Positions 34,284 to 43,218 of a stretch of DNA of 64,000 nucleotides are shown piece after piece. The stretch comes from Aestuariivita sp. (GTDB lineage Bacteria; Pseudomonadota; Alphaproteobacteria; Rhodobacterales; Rhodobacteraceae): positions 124,001-188,000 of the forward strand of contig NZ_JAAWWD010000033.1 of the NCBI RefSeq assembly GCF_021404545.1, read 5' to 3'. Every line of letters begins with the position of its first letter. Within the stretch, counting starts at the first letter, position 1. Both the position numbers and the translations under genes were made by a program. The notes below the pieces were generated by a model. It saw only the letters and a program-made list of their open reading frames with translations, ran no database searches and was not told the origin of the DNA.

Positions 34284-34774
34284 GTATCTTGCCCATCGTT
34301 ACCTGGCCCGATCCGCGGTTGAGCGAGATGTGCACACCCGTGGGACAAGTCACATCCGCGATCCGGCAGCAGGCCGAGGATATGCTGGAAACGATGTATG
34401 ACGCGCCGGGGCGGGGATTGGCCGCGCCGCAGGTCGGGGTGATGAACCGGCTGTTTGTCACTGATTTCACCTGGAAGGACGGGCAGCCGGATCCGCAGGT
34501 CTTTCTCAACCCCGAAATTCTGGACGCGAGCAGCACGCTGGTGGAAACCGACGAGGGGTGCCTGTCCATCCCCGGTGTGACCACGCGGGTGGCGCGGCCC
34601 GACCGTGTGCATTTCGTCTGGACCTCGCTGGACGGCGCGCGTGTCAGTCAGGTACTTACCGGTTTTGCGGCCGCCTGCGTGCAGCATGAGCTTGATCATC
34701 TGAATGGCATCGTCACGCTGGATCGCCTCTCGCCCGAGGATCGCGCCCGCGCCGAAGAGGCGTATTCCGCATGA
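34280..34774 (+). CDS. Peptide deformylase 2 (paralogue with intact catalytic residues)
   Basis: 164 residues. Motifs are GRGLAAPQVG at 44-53 (the usual Ile is Arg), DEGCLSIPG with Cys94, and QHELDHLNG with His136, Glu137 and His140, so it can be active. The substitution at the second residue of motif 1 lies close to the substrate pocket and may change specificity. It lacks the basic C-terminal tail of copy 1. It overlaps copy 1 and copy 3 by ATGA. Confidence 0.9.
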   Translation: MSILPIVTWPDPRLSEMCTPVGQVTSAIRQQAEDMLETMYDAPGRGLAAPQVGVMNRLFVTDFTWKDGQPDPQVFLNPEILDASSTLVETDEGCLSIPGVTTRVARPDRVHFVWTSLDGARVSQVLTGFAAACVQHELDHLNGIVTLDRLSPEDRARAEEAYSA

Positions 34775-35268
34775 CGGTGCGCGCCTGTCTGCCCTGGCCC
34801 GACAAACGGCTGCGCACCGCCGCCGCACCCGTTGAGATGATCACCGGTGAGATTCGCGAGATCTGGCAGGACATGATCGACACGATGGAGGCGATGCCGG
34901 GCGTTGGCCTGGCCGCGCCGCAGATCGGAGTGATGTTGCGTCTGGCGGTTGTCGATGGATCGGACACGCGAGGGCGCGCGGTCCGCCTGGCAAATCCTGA
35001 GATTCTGGATGCTGTCTCTGAAATGCGCACCCATGAAGAGGCGTCGCCGAACCTGCCGGGCGTGTCGGCCACGCTCAAGCGACCGCGCCTTGTGACGGTG
35101 CGCTATCTTGACGAAAACGGGATGATCAACCGTCGAGATTTTGCCGATCTTGAGGCCACGAGCGTACAGCATCAGATCGACCATCTGAACGGGAAGATGT
35201 ATTTCGACCATCTGTCGACAGTGAAACGCGACATGCTGCTGCGCCGCGCTCGCAAGGTGCGCACGTGA
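34771..35268 (+). CDS. Deformylase-like protein, predicted inactive (paralogue 3)
   Basis: 165 residues of the same fold. Motif 1 is intact ([10 protein letters not shown]), but the metal-binding Cys is replaced: [10 protein letters not shown] stands where EGCLSIPG is expected (Ser92 at the Cys position). In motif 3 the catalytic Glu is Gln: QHQIDHLNG (His134, Gln135, His138). The two His remain, yet without Cys and Glu hydrolysis is not expected. It starts by ATGA overlap with copy 2 and its stop overlaps the GTG of fmt. Possibly a regulatory or binding paralogue kept in the operon. Confidence 0.9.
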   Translation: MTVRACLPWPDKRLRTAAAPVEMITGEIREIWQDMIDTMEAMPGVGLAAPQIGVMLRLAVVDGSDTRGRAVRLANPEILDAVSEMRTHEEASPNLPGVSATLKRPRLVTVRYLDENGMINRRDFADLEATSVQHQIDHLNGKMYFDHLSTVKRDMLLRRARKVRT

Positions 35269-36170
35269 AGGTGATTTTCATGGGGACGCCGGACTTCTCG
35301 GTTCCGGCACTGGAGGCCTTGGTCACGGCCGGCCATGACGTGGTCTGCGTTTATTGCCAACCGCCCCGGCCCGCGGGACGGGGCAAGAAAGAACGCCCGA
35401 CGCCTGTGCATGCGCGCGCCTTGGATCTCGGTCTGACGGTGCGCCACCCGGTTTCGTTGAAAGGCGCCACGCCGCAGGCGGAGTTTGCGGCGCTGGGCGC
35501 GGATGTGGCTGTGGTCGTGGCCTATGGCCTGATCCTGCCCCGCGCCGTTCTGGACGCACCGAAGCAGGGATGCCTGAACATTCATGCCAGCCTCTTGCCG
35601 CGCTGGCGTGGGGCCGCGCCAATTCATCGCGCGATCATGGCAGGCGACACGGAAACCGGCATTTCGATCATGCAGATGGAGGAGGGGTTGGATACCGGCC
35701 CCGTCCTGATGCGCGAAGCGACACCGATCACCCCGGAAGAGACAACGGATCAGCTTCATGACCGGCTGTCGGCCATGGGCGCGCGTCTGATCGTGGATAC
35801 ACTCGCGCAACTAGAGCATCTGGTGGCGCAGCCGCAGTCCGACGTGGGCGTGAGCTATGCCCACAAGATCGACAAGGCCGAGGCGCGCGTCGACTGGACA
35901 CAGGCCGCTGATCGGGTTGACCGGCATATTCGTGGGCTCTCGCCCTTTCCGGGCGCCTGGACCGAACAGGACGGTGCGCGGCTCAAGCTCTTGGCGAGCA
36001 GGGTCGTTCAGGGGGAGGGCCCGCCTGGCACGGTTCTGGATGATACGCTGACTGTCGCCTGTGGCCAGGGTGCGGTGCGCCTGCTGCGCCTGCAACGGCC
36101 GGGCAAGGCGGCTCAGGATACTGAAACTTTTCTGCGTGGCCATCCGGTGCCACGTGGTACAAAACTTTGA
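35265..36170 (+). CDS. fmt: Methionyl-tRNA formyltransferase
   Basis: 301 residues, GTG start overlapping the preceding stop (GTGA). Fmt formylates initiator Met-tRNA from 10-formyl-tetrahydrofolate. Signatures: [17 protein letters not shown], the N-terminal loop [17 protein letters not shown] that grips tRNA, and the active-site Asn-His-Asp set in [21 protein letters not shown] and [10 protein letters not shown]. The C-terminal barrel follows from about residue 205 ([25 protein letters not shown]). Functional partner of the upstream deformylases: one adds, the other removes the formyl group. Confidence 0.96.
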   Translation: MKVIFMGTPDFSVPALEALVTAGHDVVCVYCQPPRPAGRGKKERPTPVHARALDLGLTVRHPVSLKGATPQAEFAALGADVAVVVAYGLILPRAVLDAPKQGCLNIHASLLPRWRGAAPIHRAIMAGDTETGISIMQMEEGLDTGPVLMREATPITPEETTDQLHDRLSAMGARLIVDTLAQLEHLVAQPQSDVGVSYAHKIDKAEARVDWTQAADRVDRHIRGLSPFPGAWTEQDGARLKLLASRVVQGEGPPGTVLDDTLTVACGQGAVRLLRLQRPGKAAQDTETFLRGHPVPRGTKL

Positions 36171-36180
36171 GGGGCACGCG

Positions 36181-36417
36181 ATGTTCTTGACGCTGATGGG
36201 CACTGTGGTGATCGCCGGTATCGTTGGCTATGCCTCGGAAAAGACCCGATGGACGCATAACGGCATCCTGCAATCCATCATTATCTGCATCGGAGGCGCG
36301 TTTCTCTTCTTCTTCGTGCGCCTGATGTTTGGGTTCGGCTTCTCCAGCCCCGGATTGAACGCCCTCGTGTCCTCGATCGGGGCGCTGATCATCGTTCCAT
36401 TCCACTGGAGAAAGTGA
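36181..36417 (+). CDS. Small three-helix membrane protein, GlsB/YeaQ-like
   Basis: 78 residues from the ATG at 36181, with AGGGGCACGCG just upstream, 10 bases after fmt. It has three hydrophobic stretches (LTLMGTVVIAGIVGYAS, ILQSIIICIGGAFLFFFVRLMFGFGF, LNALVSSIGALIIVPF) with glycines typical of transglycosylase-associated (GlsB/YeaQ/YmgE) membrane proteins. The longer open frame starting inside fmt is an artefact. Likely an inner-membrane protein cotranscribed with fmt; its role is unknown. Confidence 0.75.
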   Translation: MFLTLMGTVVIAGIVGYASEKTRWTHNGILQSIIICIGGAFLFFFVRLMFGFGFSSPGLNALVSSIGALIIVPFHWRK

Positions 36418-36467
36418 GCCCGCCTTGCGTCCGTTATGCCCGTCGACGACGGGTCGATGGCAGATCG

Positions 36468-37874
36468 TTAGAGAATGGCCTCGCCAAACAGGGCCGCAAT
36501 CGCGGTCGAGGCAATACGGGTCCGGTTCTCGTCCGCACGGCTGGTCAGCATGATCGGGACCTGAGCGCCCAGTACGACCCCGGCGGCCTCGGCACCCGCC
36601 AGATACATCAGCTGCTTGGCGATCATATTGCCTGATTCCAGATCCGGTGCCACCAGGATATCGGCTTGGCCTGCGACCTCGGAGGTGATGCCCTTGGTCG
36701 CCACCGCCCGCATCGAGATCGCGTTATCGAACGCTAGCGGCCCATCAAGAATGGCGCCGGTGATCTGACCGCGATCCGCCATTTTGCACAGCGCGCCGGC
36801 CTCGACCGTGGATTGCAGACGCGGCGTGATCGTCTCGACCGCGGACAAAAGCGCCACTTTGGGTGTGTCGATTCCAATGGCGCGGGCCAGATCAATGGCG
36901 TTCTGGATGATATCGGCCTTGGTCTGAAGATCCGGCGCGATGTTGATCGCGGCATCGGTAATCAGCAGCGGCTTGGTATAAGTGGGCACATCCATCACAT
37001 AGATGTGGCTCATCCTGCGTTCGGTGCGCAGGCCACCCTGTTTCGCGACAACCGCAGACATCACCTCATCGGTGTGCAAGGCACCTTTCATCAAGGCGCG
37101 GGCTTGCCCATTATGGACCAGTGTCACGGCCGTCTCGGCAGAGGCATGACTGTGGGGTGTGTCAAAGATTTGCACATCTGACAGGTCAAGCCCTTCGGCC
37201 TCGGCCACGGATCTGATCCGCGCTTCTGGCCCAACCAGAAGCGGGATAATCAGACCGAGGTCGCGCGTTTCGAGTGCGGCGCGCAGCGACGGTTCATCGC
37301 AGGGATGGACAACGGCTGTGGGCAGAGGCGGTAGAGCATCGGCCTGGGCCAGAAGCCGGTCATAGACAGCCCCGCGCTGGTGCATCACCAGATCGGGCAT
37401 CGTGACCCGCGGTCTGCGGATTTTCCGATCCGGGGCAATCACGATGGCCTGACCGGTGATGACGGGGCGACCGTCGCCATTGGTGCATTTGCAATCCAGG
37501 GTCACGCGTTTCTTGCTGGTATCCTTGTCCGTTACGGTCACCCGCACGGTCACGGTATCGCCCACGCCAACGGGTTTGAGGAACTTCAAAGACTGATCGA
37601 GATAGATCGTGCCCGGCCCCGGCAGCTGCGTGCCCAACACGGTCGAGATCAGCGCGCCGCCCCACATACCATGTGCAATCACCTTGTGAAAGACGTCGTC
37701 CTGGGCGAACGCCGCATCGACATGGGCGGGGTTCACATCCCCCGACACCACCGCAAAGGCGTCGATATCCTGTGCGCTGAGCGTGCGGACCAACTCAGCC
37801 GTCTCGCCGATCTCGATTTCACCAAAGGGGCGATTCTCGATAAATCCCATGCTGGGTGCGGGCTCAGACAACAT
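36468..37874 (-). CDS. Fused MaoC-type enoyl-CoA hydratase and phosphate acetyltransferase
   Basis: 468 residues. Residues about 12-145 form a MaoC hotdog domain with DIDAFAVVSGDVNPAHVDAAFAQ (hydratase Asp and His) and VIAHGMWGGALISTVLGTQLPGPGTIY. From about 165 on is a phosphate acetyl/butyryltransferase domain (LIIPLLVGPEARIRSVAEAEGL, GQARALMKGALHTDEVMSAVV, SGNMIAKQLMYLAGAEAAGVVLGA). It may interconvert acetyl phosphate and acetyl-CoA and hydrate crotonyl-type esters. Start at 37874 overlaps the FabI paralogue by 11 bases. Cotranscribed with phaC and the reductase. Confidence 0.9.
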   Translation of the reverse strand: MLSEPAPSMGFIENRPFGEIEIGETAELVRTLSAQDIDAFAVVSGDVNPAHVDAAFAQDDVFHKVIAHGMWGGALISTVLGTQLPGPGTIYLDQSLKFLKPVGVGDTVTVRVTVTDKDTSKKRVTLDCKCTNGDGRPVITGQAIVIAPDRKIRRPRVTMPDLVMHQRGAVYDRLLAQADALPPLPTAVVHPCDEPSLRAALETRDLGLIIPLLVGPEARIRSVAEAEGLDLSDVQIFDTPHSHASAETAVTLVHNGQARALMKGALHTDEVMSAVVAKQGGLRTERRMSHIYVMDVPTYTKPLLITDAAINIAPDLQTKADIIQNAIDLARAIGIDTPKVALLSAVETITPRLQSTVEAGALCKMADRGQITGAILDGPLAFDNAISMRAVATKGITSEVAGQADILVAPDLESGNMIAKQLMYLAGAEAAGVVLGAQVPIMLTSRADENRTRIASTAIAALFGEAIL

Positions 37875-38637
37875 GGTGTCCTCCGTCGATATAGGCGGTG
37901 TTGCCGCTGACTGAGCGTGCGAAATCCGACACCAGACAGGCGGCCATCGCACCGACTTCGTCAATGGTGGTCAGCCGATGGAGCGGTGCGTGCCGCTTGG
38001 CCTCGTCGATCAACTCGTCGAAATGCGCGATGCCGGAGGCCGCGCGTGTTTCAAGCGGTCCGGGCGACAGGGCGTTGACGCGGATGTTCTTGGGCCCAAG
38101 CTCAACCGAGAGATACCGCGCCACAGCCTCAAGCGCGGCTTTGACGGGCCCCATGATGTTGTAGTGATCCACCACCCGTTCGGCCCCCTGATACGAGACC
38201 GTCAGGATCGTGCCGCCATTGGTCATGAGCGGTTCGGCACGTTTCGCCAGCCGGATCAGGGAATGGACAGAGATATCCATGGCTGTCCCGAACCCTTCCT
38301 GCGAACAATCCACGACACGGCCATGCAGATCCTCGCGGGGGCAATAGGCGATCGAGTGCAGTACGAAATCCAGTCGGCCCCACCGGGCAGTGATCGCGTC
38401 GAATACCGCATCGAGTTGTTGCGGATCGCGCATATCGAGCGGCAGGAAAAGATCGGGCGCGACCGCATCGGCGACGGGCCGGACAAAGTCTTTGGCCGTT
38501 TCGGACTGATAGGTCAGGGCAATATCGGCGCCTGCGGCATGAAACGCGCGCGCACAGTCGGCCGCGATAGAATGCCGGTTGGCCACGCCCACGACCAACC
38601 CGCACTTGCCCGCCAGAAAATCGGTGCTGGGCAGCAT
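37864..38637 (-). CDS. FabI-type enoyl-ACP reductase paralogue
   Basis: 257 residues of the short-chain dehydrogenase FabI group: VVGVANRHSIAADCARAFHAAGADIALTYQSE (NADH site), LHSIAYCPREDLHGRVVD, and the catalytic Tyr-x6-Lys region SYQGAERVVDHYNIMGPVKAALEA. FabI reduces the enoyl chain in the last elongation step; a second fabI is at the right end of the window. Position two bases after phaC and overlapping the MaoC-Pta fusion suggests a role in supplying or recycling acyl chains in polyester metabolism. Confidence 0.9.
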   Translation of the reverse strand: MLPSTDFLAGKCGLVVGVANRHSIAADCARAFHAAGADIALTYQSETAKDFVRPVADAVAPDLFLPLDMRDPQQLDAVFDAITARWGRLDFVLHSIAYCPREDLHGRVVDCSQEGFGTAMDISVHSLIRLAKRAEPLMTNGGTILTVSYQGAERVVDHYNIMGPVKAALEAVARYLSVELGPKNIRVNALSPGPLETRAASGIAHFDELIDEAKRHAPLHRLTTIDEVGAMAACLVSDFARSVSGNTAYIDGGHHVV

Positions 38638-38639
38638 CT

Positions 38640-40319
38640 CTATTCCATTCTCACATAAGTTCCCGGAGCGTCCGCAAGCGGCCGTGCGATCTGGGGCGGT
38701 TCGACCGGTTTACCTGACAAGGCCCAGAGCCACGCGGCCCAGGCGGGCCACCAGCTTCCGTCTTCATGCTGGGCGACATCGCGCCAATCCTGCGGCGAGA
38801 GTGTCACATCTTCATCCCGGGTGGTGTGGATCTGAAAATGCCGCCGTTTGTGCCCTGGTTCGGACACCACACCCGCGTTGTGACCGCCATTGGTCAGCAC
38901 GAATGTCACATCGGCCCGGGTCAGGTTGTGCACCTTGAACACCGATGCCCATGGCGCGATGTGATCGGTCTCGGTGCCTACGCCGAAGACGGGCACCCTT
39001 ATATCGCGCAAGGATATGGTGTGCCCTGCCACCTCATAACGCCCCGCCGCCAGATCGTTTTTGAGAAACATGTGCCGCAGGTATTCGGAATGCATCCGTG
39101 CCGGCATCCGCGTGCTGTCGGCGTTCCAGGCCATCAGATCGTTTGAGCGCATCATCTGGAACGCGCTCGTCATCTGGTTGGCCTCCAGATAGCCTTGGGC
39201 TGCCATCACGTCTTCAAGGATGGACACCTTGCTTTCGTTGATGAAAAGCGACAGCTCTCCGGGCTCGCTGAAATCGGTCTGTGCGGCGAGCAAGGTCATG
39301 CTGGCCAGCCTGTCATCGCCATCCCGGGCCATGGCGGCGGCGGCAATCGACAAAAGCGTACCGCCCAGGCAATAGCCGACCGTGTGGACCTTTGGCGCCG
39401 CTGTGGCGGCGGTGATATGTTCCAGCGCGGCCATCGGCCCCTGGTCCAGGTAGTCGGCCATTCCAAGGGATTTGTCCTCGGCATCCGGGTTGCGCCAGGA
39501 GATCATGAAGACCGTGAACCCCTGTTCGGTCAGGTACCGGACCATGGAGTTATGCGCGCTCAGATCGAGGATGTAGTACTTCATGATCCACGCAGGCACG
39601 ATCAGGATCGGCTCGGGATGAACCGAAGGGGTTGCGGGCTCGTACTGGATCAGTTCCATCAGATGGGTGCGCAAGACGACCTTACCCGGGGTGGTGGCCA
39701 CGTCCTGGCCAACATGGTGATTGGATTGCGGCACCTCTCCCTCAGCGGCGTGGTGCATGTCGCGCAGGAACCTGGCGCCCCCGCGCATCAGGTTCGCGCC
39801 GTGTTCCTCAATCGTGCGACCGGTCACTTCGGGGTTGGTCAGAGGAAAGTTGGACGGCGCCATCATATCCATGATTTGCCGCATCACAAATGTCATCGAC
39901 CGATCATGCGCGGGGCTGAGGCCGGGCACGTTCGAGGTTGCCTGATCGACGAAATCTTCGGCCAGAAGAAAGGCTTGTGCCATCGCCGCATAGGGCGGCT
40001 TGGACCAGCTCTCATGCACAAACCGGCGGTCGCGCCGTTGCGGAGCAATGGGTTGCGCGTCAGGCTCGGGTGGGCACCCATTGGCCACAAAGCTCAGCCA
40101 ACTGGCCCAGTTCGCATGCGCCTGTTTGACCAGGGCCATTTGCTTGTCGGGCGCGCAGGCCAGGTGCAGGGCCCAATCCTGCATCATGCTGATCATCGAG
40201 ACCGGCGATGTGCCCCGTGTCAGTTGCGCGAGATGCTGGCGCAGCACGCGGTCGCTGGGTTCGGATCCATTCTCACTGCTCGGGCTGTCTTGCAACGCCC
40301 CCACGGTCATATCTTTCAT
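38640..40319 (-). CDS. phaC: Poly(3-hydroxyalkanoate) synthase, class I
   Basis: 559 residues. PhaC polymerises (R)-3-hydroxyacyl-CoA into storage polyester. The lipase-like box GYCLGG holds the nucleophilic Cys317; PEPILIVPAWIMKYYILDLSAHNSMVRYLTEQGFTVFMISWRNPD is the conserved N-terminal side of the fold; GTETDHIAPWASVF contains the catalytic Asp and TNGGHNAGVV the His. Length fits class I, no PhaE needed. Start at 40319 (MKDMTVG), with a second Met at residue 4. It leads the unit phaC, fabI paralogue, maoC-pta. The phasin, thiolase and reductase genes are not adjacent. Confidence 0.95.
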   Translation of the reverse strand: MKDMTVGALQDSPSSENGSEPSDRVLRQHLAQLTRGTSPVSMISMMQDWALHLACAPDKQMALVKQAHANWASWLSFVANGCPPEPDAQPIAPQRRDRRFVHESWSKPPYAAMAQAFLLAEDFVDQATSNVPGLSPAHDRSMTFVMRQIMDMMAPSNFPLTNPEVTGRTIEEHGANLMRGGARFLRDMHHAAEGEVPQSNHHVGQDVATTPGKVVLRTHLMELIQYEPATPSVHPEPILIVPAWIMKYYILDLSAHNSMVRYLTEQGFTVFMISWRNPDAEDKSLGMADYLDQGPMAALEHITAATAAPKVHTVGYCLGGTLLSIAAAAMARDGDDRLASMTLLAAQTDFSEPGELSLFINESKVSILEDVMAAQGYLEANQMTSAFQMMRSNDLMAWNADSTRMPARMHSEYLRHMFLKNDLAAGRYEVAGHTISLRDIRVPVFGVGTETDHIAPWASVFKVHNLTRADVTFVLTNGGHNAGVVSEPGHKRRHFQIHTTRDEDVTLSPQDWRDVAQHEDGSWWPAWAAWLWALSGKPVEPPQIARPLADAPGTYVRME

Positions 40320-40534
40320 GAAAGTCCATCACTCGGTTGTTTGTGCAAGCCGCTACTAGGTCAACATGACAGCCGTATTACGGCCAGAGCGCCAAAGCGT
40401 TCGTTGGCCCATCACTCCTCACGATGTATGTTTATGTTGCACAAATCCTATCCTGCGCGGCGATCTTAGGCGGTGTCAGAGCGACGCAGGCGAGTTGCCG
40501 CGCAGTGTTGGCGCCAAATGGGCCGACTGGCGCC

Positions 40535-41347
40535 TTACCGAAGCCCCTTGAGCAGATCCGGCCCAATGACCTTGATCGTCTGGCCTTGGGTCAGCGGCAC
40601 AAACACCACATCGATCCCGGTCGGGCGGATATCGCAGACCCCAATTGCCGTGCCTTCGGTAATATGCAGCCCACCCGACCGATCCGGGCTGACCGTCGAT
40701 TGCAACCCAATGGCCGAGATGACTGGAACCCCGTGCCACTGGCTGACCCGGTTGAGGTGGATATGGCCGCAAAAGATCATACCGATCTGGTAGTTCTCGA
40801 CTGCCTCAGCCAGGAGCACGCTGTCGGCGGGATTGATCTGCGCCCAGCTGTGCTGCGACTCTGGCCCTGTTGCGGGTGGGTGATGGATCACCAGGATCTT
40901 TGGCAGATCGGAGTGCCGCTCAAGAGCCATGGCCAGAAAATCGAGCTGACCGTCCTCGAACCCGCCGCTCACCAACCCGGGAAGGGAGGTGTCCAGAACG
41001 ATTACGTGCTGTCCGGCGACCACAATGTCATGATCCAGCGGCCCATCCGGCGCTCCGGCATATCCAGGAAAGGCTGTGTGAAAGCCTGCCCGCGAGTCAT
41101 GATTGCCCAGCGCGTAGATAACCGGCATGTCGAGCTGGCCCATCTTTTTGGCCAGCAGCGCATAGCTCGCCGCGTCTCCGATATTGGTCAGATCCCCAGA
41201 GGCGATGATGAAGTCCGGGCGCGGTTCCAGTTGCTGGGCATGGACGATCACTTGATCCAGTGCGGCGGCTGTATCGGTTTGCTGGCCGGGATCTTGGGTC
41301 TCGGGCGCGGTGAGATGCAGATCGGTGATGTGCAGAAAACGGGTCAT
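40535..41347 (-). CDS. Metallophosphoesterase of the cyclic-nucleotide phosphodiesterase (CpdA) type
   Basis: 270 residues with the five metallophosphoesterase motifs: FLHITDLHL, FIIASGDLTNIGD, VIYALGNHDSRAGF, LVIHHPPATG and FCGHIHLNR. These bind a two-metal centre hydrolysing phosphodiesters such as cAMP, in the cytosol. It follows the peptide transporter permease gene after 49 bases on the same strand, so it may belong to that operon and act on an imported phosphorylated compound instead. Substrate uncertain. Confidence 0.87.
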   Translation of the reverse strand: MTRFLHITDLHLTAPETQDPGQQTDTAAALDQVIVHAQQLEPRPDFIIASGDLTNIGDAASYALLAKKMGQLDMPVIYALGNHDSRAGFHTAFPGYAGAPDGPLDHDIVVAGQHVIVLDTSLPGLVSGGFEDGQLDFLAMALERHSDLPKILVIHHPPATGPESQHSWAQINPADSVLLAEAVENYQIGMIFCGHIHLNRVSQWHGVPVISAIGLQSTVSPDRSGGLHITEGTAIGVCDIRPTGIDVVFVPLTQGQTIKVIGPDLLKGLR

Positions 41348-41396
41348 CTGTGGACTCTCTCGTTTGCGGTATGGGCTGGATAGCTGAGAGGTATGG

Positions 41397-42218
41397 TCAT
41401 TTGCGACTACGGACCAGGCGAGGGTCGGTCAGATCGCGCAGCCCGTCACCCAAAAGGCCAAACCCCAGCACCGCAAGCACGATGCACAAGCCGGGATAGA
41501 TCGCCAGTTCCGGGGCGATATACATCAGTGTCTGCGCCTCGCTCAGCATGCGGCCCCAGGACGGCATGGGGGGCTGCGCGCCCAGACCCAGATAGGACAG
41601 CGCGGCTTCGGCAAGAATGGCCACCGCAAATTCGATGGTGGCCTGCACGATCAGGATCGGTGCGATATTTGGCAGGATGTGTTGCCAGGTGATGCCCCAA
41701 CCACTGCGCCCGGTCGCGCGCGCGGCCATCACGAACTCCCGCGCCCAGATCTGATTGGCCGCCCCGCGCGTGACACGGGCAAAGATCGGGATGTTGATAA
41801 ATGCAATCGCCAGGATCGCATTGCCCAGCGACGGGCCGAAGGCCGCTGCCAGCATGATCGCGAAAAGGATCGCGGGGAAGGCAAAGCCCAGATCGCAGAT
41901 CCGCATCAGGGCGGCCTCGGTCCAGCCGCCGCGCGCCGAAGCGACAAGGCCCATCCCGGTGCCGATCAGTCCGCCGATGCCCACCGCCGCAAAGGCCACG
42001 GTCAGTGAATTGATCGAGGCGGTCATCAACAGGCTCACCACATCGCGGCCAAGCTGATCGGTGCCCAACGGGTGCGTGACGGACGGGTCCTGGAATCGGT
42101 TGGAGATACTCAGCAGCGTGTGGTCATGCGGCGTCCAGACCAGCGACAAGAGCGCTATGATCGTCAAGAGCCCCACCAGCGTCGCCCCGATCCACAGATT
42201 GACCGCTGCACGCCTCAT
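41397..42218 (-). CDS. dppC: Peptide/nickel-type ABC transporter permease (DppC-like)
   Basis: 273 residues from the ATG at 42218, which overlaps dppB by ATGA; the open frame extending to 42962 lies inside dppB in another phase and is not coding. Features: N-terminal helix, HPLGTDQLGRDVVSLLMTASINSLTVAFAAVGIGGLIGTGMGL and the EAA loop MAARATGRSGWGITWQHILPNIAPILIVQ that docks on the ATPase. Six membrane helices expected. The soluble ATPases are not encoded next to it. Confidence 0.9.
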   Translation of the reverse strand: MRRAAVNLWIGATLVGLLTIIALLSLVWTPHDHTLLSISNRFQDPSVTHPLGTDQLGRDVVSLLMTASINSLTVAFAAVGIGGLIGTGMGLVASARGGWTEAALMRICDLGFAFPAILFAIMLAAAFGPSLGNAILAIAFINIPIFARVTRGAANQIWAREFVMAARATGRSGWGITWQHILPNIAPILIVQATIEFAVAILAEAALSYLGLGAQPPMPSWGRMLSEAQTLMYIAPELAIYPGLCIVLAVLGFGLLGDGLRDLTDPRLVRSRK

Positions 42219-43162
42219 TTCAGCCGGTCCTGAAGGCGCGGATCGATCATCACATAGACGATATCGACAATGAAGTTGGCGATCACCACAATGGCCGCGA
42301 ACAGAACGACCAGCGCCTGCACGGTAAACAGATCTCGGTTGGCAATGGATTGAAAAACCAGCCTGCCCAATCCCGGCAGGTAAAAGACATTCTCGATCAC
42401 GATCGTGCCGGTGACCACGCCGGCCACCTGCAAGCCAATGATCGTCACCACGGGGATCAGCGCGTTGGGCAGGATATGATTGCGCAACACACGGCCACGG
42501 CTCAGCCCCTTGGCCCGCGCGGTCCGCACGAAATCCAGGCGCATCACTTCGAGCGCGGAGGACCGTGTGACCCGCGCCAGCACCGCCGATTGCACAAGCG
42601 TCAGCGCCGTCGCGGGCAGGATCAGCGACCGAAAGGCCAGCCACGGCTCGTCCCATCCGGGAAACCCGCCCGGCGGCAGCCAACGCAGATGCACAGCAAA
42701 GAAAAGCACCAGCAGGATCGACAGCCAAAACGCGGGCACCGCGATGCCCACCTGGCTCATCAGCATGATCGCCCAATCGCCCGGCTTGCCCTGGTTGGAG
42801 GCGGCCAGAATGCCCAAAGTGATGCCCAAGATCACCGTGGCCATCATCCCCATCAGCGCCAGCGACAGGGTCAGCGGGACACGCTCGACAATCAATTCCG
42901 ATACCGGAACACGAAAGAAATAGCTGGTGCCGAAATCGCCCTGAACCACACCCAGCACCCAATCGCCATAGCGTTGCCAGACCGGCCGGTCGAGGCCCAG
43001 CTCGGCCCGCAGTGTCGCGCGCGCCTCCTCGCTGGCGTCGATGCCCAGGATCGCCGTTGCCGGGTCGCCGGGCAGGACATTCATCGTCAGAAAAACAATA
43101 AGCGACACCACAAACAGCGTACCAAAGAGGCCAAGCGTGCGGCGTAACAGGTATCCTGTCAT
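42215..43162 (-). CDS. dppB: Peptide/nickel-type ABC transporter permease (DppB-like)
   Basis: 315 residues. MTGYLLRRTLGLFGTLFVVSLIVFLTMNVLPGDPATAILG is the standard N-terminus of this permease type, followed by the EAA loop VRTARAKGLSRGRVLRNHILPNALIPVVTI. It pairs with the DppC-like protein to form the membrane channel for a small peptide or related solute delivered by the binding protein upstream. It overlaps dppC by 4 bases and lies 56 bases from dppA. Confidence 0.92.
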   Translation of the reverse strand: MTGYLLRRTLGLFGTLFVVSLIVFLTMNVLPGDPATAILGIDASEEARATLRAELGLDRPVWQRYGDWVLGVVQGDFGTSYFFRVPVSELIVERVPLTLSLALMGMMATVILGITLGILAASNQGKPGDWAIMLMSQVGIAVPAFWLSILLVLFFAVHLRWLPPGGFPGWDEPWLAFRSLILPATALTLVQSAVLARVTRSSALEVMRLDFVRTARAKGLSRGRVLRNHILPNALIPVVTIIGLQVAGVVTGTIVIENVFYLPGLGRLVFQSIANRDLFTVQALVVLFAAIVVIANFIVDIVYVMIDPRLQDRLK

Positions 43163-43218
43163 GGCAAAATGCAGCGCGCCCCGAAGGGCGCGCGCCAGAT
43201 CTTGAGGGTCATGGTGAC

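Noticed and set aside
42219-42962. 248-residue extension of the DppC-like permease
   Set aside because: It lies inside dppB in another phase; the ATG at 42218 forms the usual ATGA overlap and gives the normal permease length.
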